64,000 bases of DNA, taken from NCBI RefSeq assembly GCF_000154445.1, contig NZ_DS499567.1; one strand, given 5' to 3'. The stretch comes from Intestinibacter bartlettii. GTDB taxonomy: Bacteria; Bacillota; Clostridia; Peptostreptococcales; Peptostreptococcaceae. The notes beneath the pieces were generated by a model, which made no database searches, had not been told where the DNA came from, and saw nothing but the letters and a program-made list of their open reading frames with translations. This document shows, one piece after another, positions 63,348 to 64,000 of this stretch (positions are counted from its first letter, which is position 1; the number at the start of each line of letters is the position of its first letter). The translations under genes were made by a program, and so were the position numbers.

Positions 63348-64000
63348 ATGATCACAATTAGCAAAAAGAAATTTAAACATGCTTTTAAGAGTAAAATGTA
63401 CAGTTTATATGCCCAACCCGTAGAAGAGGCAAGTAAAGATGAAATCTTTAGAGTACTATGTTGTGTTATAAAAGATTTTATAGCAAAAGAATGGGTTGGA
63501 ACTAGAATTGATAAAGAAAAAGCAGTTTTTTATTTTTCAATGGAATTCTTAATAGGGAGACAACTACAATCTAATTTATTAAATTTAGATGTAGAGCATG
63601 AGATAGAAGAGGGTCTTAAAGAACTAGGTATTGACTTAAATGAAATAATAGAAACAGAACCAGATCCAGGATTAGGAAATGGTGGTTTAGGAAGATTGGC
63701 AGCATGCTTTTTAGATTCAATGGCATCAGTTGGAATTAGTGGTCATGGATATGGGATAAGATACAAATATGGTCTATTTGAACAAAAGTTTGTAAATGGA
63801 TCTCAAGTTGAACTACCAGATAACTGGCTAAAAAATGGTCAATATCCTTGGGAAACTGTAAGACCAAATAGAGCAGTTGTAGTCAAATTTGAAGGAGATG
63901 CTTATTTAAAACAAAGAGCCGATGGTAATTTAGATGTAGTACATGAAAATTATATACCTGTTATGGCTATGCCTTATGATATACCTATAATAGGATATGA
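63348..64000 (+). CDS. glgP: glycogen phosphorylase, 3' end outside window
   Basis: The first ~217 residues of a GT35 phosphorylase. The ATG at 63348 has TAAGGGAG 7 bases upstream; an ATG at 63341 is too close. The family N-terminal signatures VFYFSMEFLIGRQLQSNLLNL, EPDPGLGNGGLGRLAACFLDSMAS, GHGYGIRYKYGLFEQKFVNG and PDNWLKNGQYPWE are clear. The PLP-binding C-terminal half lies beyond base 64000. It releases glucose-1-phosphate from glycogen and completes the biosynthesis/degradation operon. Confidence 0.97.
   Translation, partial: MITISKKKFKHAFKSKMYSLYAQPVEEASKDEIFRVLCCVIKDFIAKEWVGTRIDKEKAVFYFSMEFLIGRQLQSNLLNLDVEHEIEEGLKELGIDLNEIIETEPDPGLGNGGLGRLAACFLDSMASVGISGHGYGIRYKYGLFEQKFVNGSQVELPDNWLKNGQYPWETVRPNRAVVVKFEGDAYLKQRADGNLDVVHENYIPVMAMPYDIPIIGY

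Noticed and set aside
1..64000. CRISPR array, prophage or insertion sequence
   Set aside because: No regularly spaced repeats, phage structural or integrase genes, or transposase-like proteins were seen anywhere in the window.

Overview
The window is very AT-rich and gene-dense, with strong AGGAGG ribosome-binding sites, many Rho-independent terminators, and T-box, TPP and purine riboswitches. It also carries glgD beside glgC, a hybrid-cluster protein, ferredoxin-type membrane proteins and a clostridial-style ThiC. Together these point to an anaerobic low-GC Firmicute of class Clostridia, most likely family Peptostreptococcaceae. The family assignment is inference. No rRNA, tRNA, CRISPR array or intact transposon was found.

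Layout. 1-7110: end of an M20 peptidase, then a magnesium locus with two MgtA-type P-ATPases, a receiver-less winged-helix regulator, a 14-codon leader ORF and a small membrane protein. 7139-11802: a PLP decarboxylase behind a Fur-family-like palindrome, a divergent serine hydroxymethyltransferase, an S66 peptidase and a HAD phosphatase. 11888-16212: PadR regulator and membrane partner, then a leader with one T-box Stem I and two antiterminator/terminator modules in front of a YfcC transporter and an M20 hydrolase. 16378-21050: polysaccharide deacetylase with an unusual kinase, PepSY-like protein and regulator operon, then surE. 21095-26378 (minus strand): polyferredoxin and ferredoxin under a Crp/Fnr regulator, then a response regulator, ABC transporter and kinase module.

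26594-35733: a purine riboswitch that looks like a guanine ON switch before guanine deaminase, an LppM-like lipoprotein, hydroxylamine reductase (hcp), a metallo-beta-lactamase-fold protein, an autoregulated MarR/MATE pair, a TauE permease and a truncated polyferredoxin. 35932-41511: a two-gene module best explained as DdmDE, the helicase-nuclease plus Argonaute-like plasmid-defence system known from Vibrio cholerae. The ddmD-like gene is broken twice, each time by one extra A in an A6 run. 41596-56910: amidohydrolase and nitrilase, a small alarmone synthetase behind a 36-bp perfect palindrome, a BI-1 protein, TPP-controlled thiC, an HTH/ABC export module, dapA, a lipoprotein, a NifU-domain protein, Nnr, and an NfeD/SPFH pair.

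57118-64000: a glycogen operon in the order glgB, glgC, glgD, glgA, glgP, running off the right edge. glgB seems to use an AUU start and has a basic tail. The most notable items are the DdmDE-like pair, the magnesium leader peptide beginning MDPD, the duplicated T-box module and the guanine ON riboswitch.
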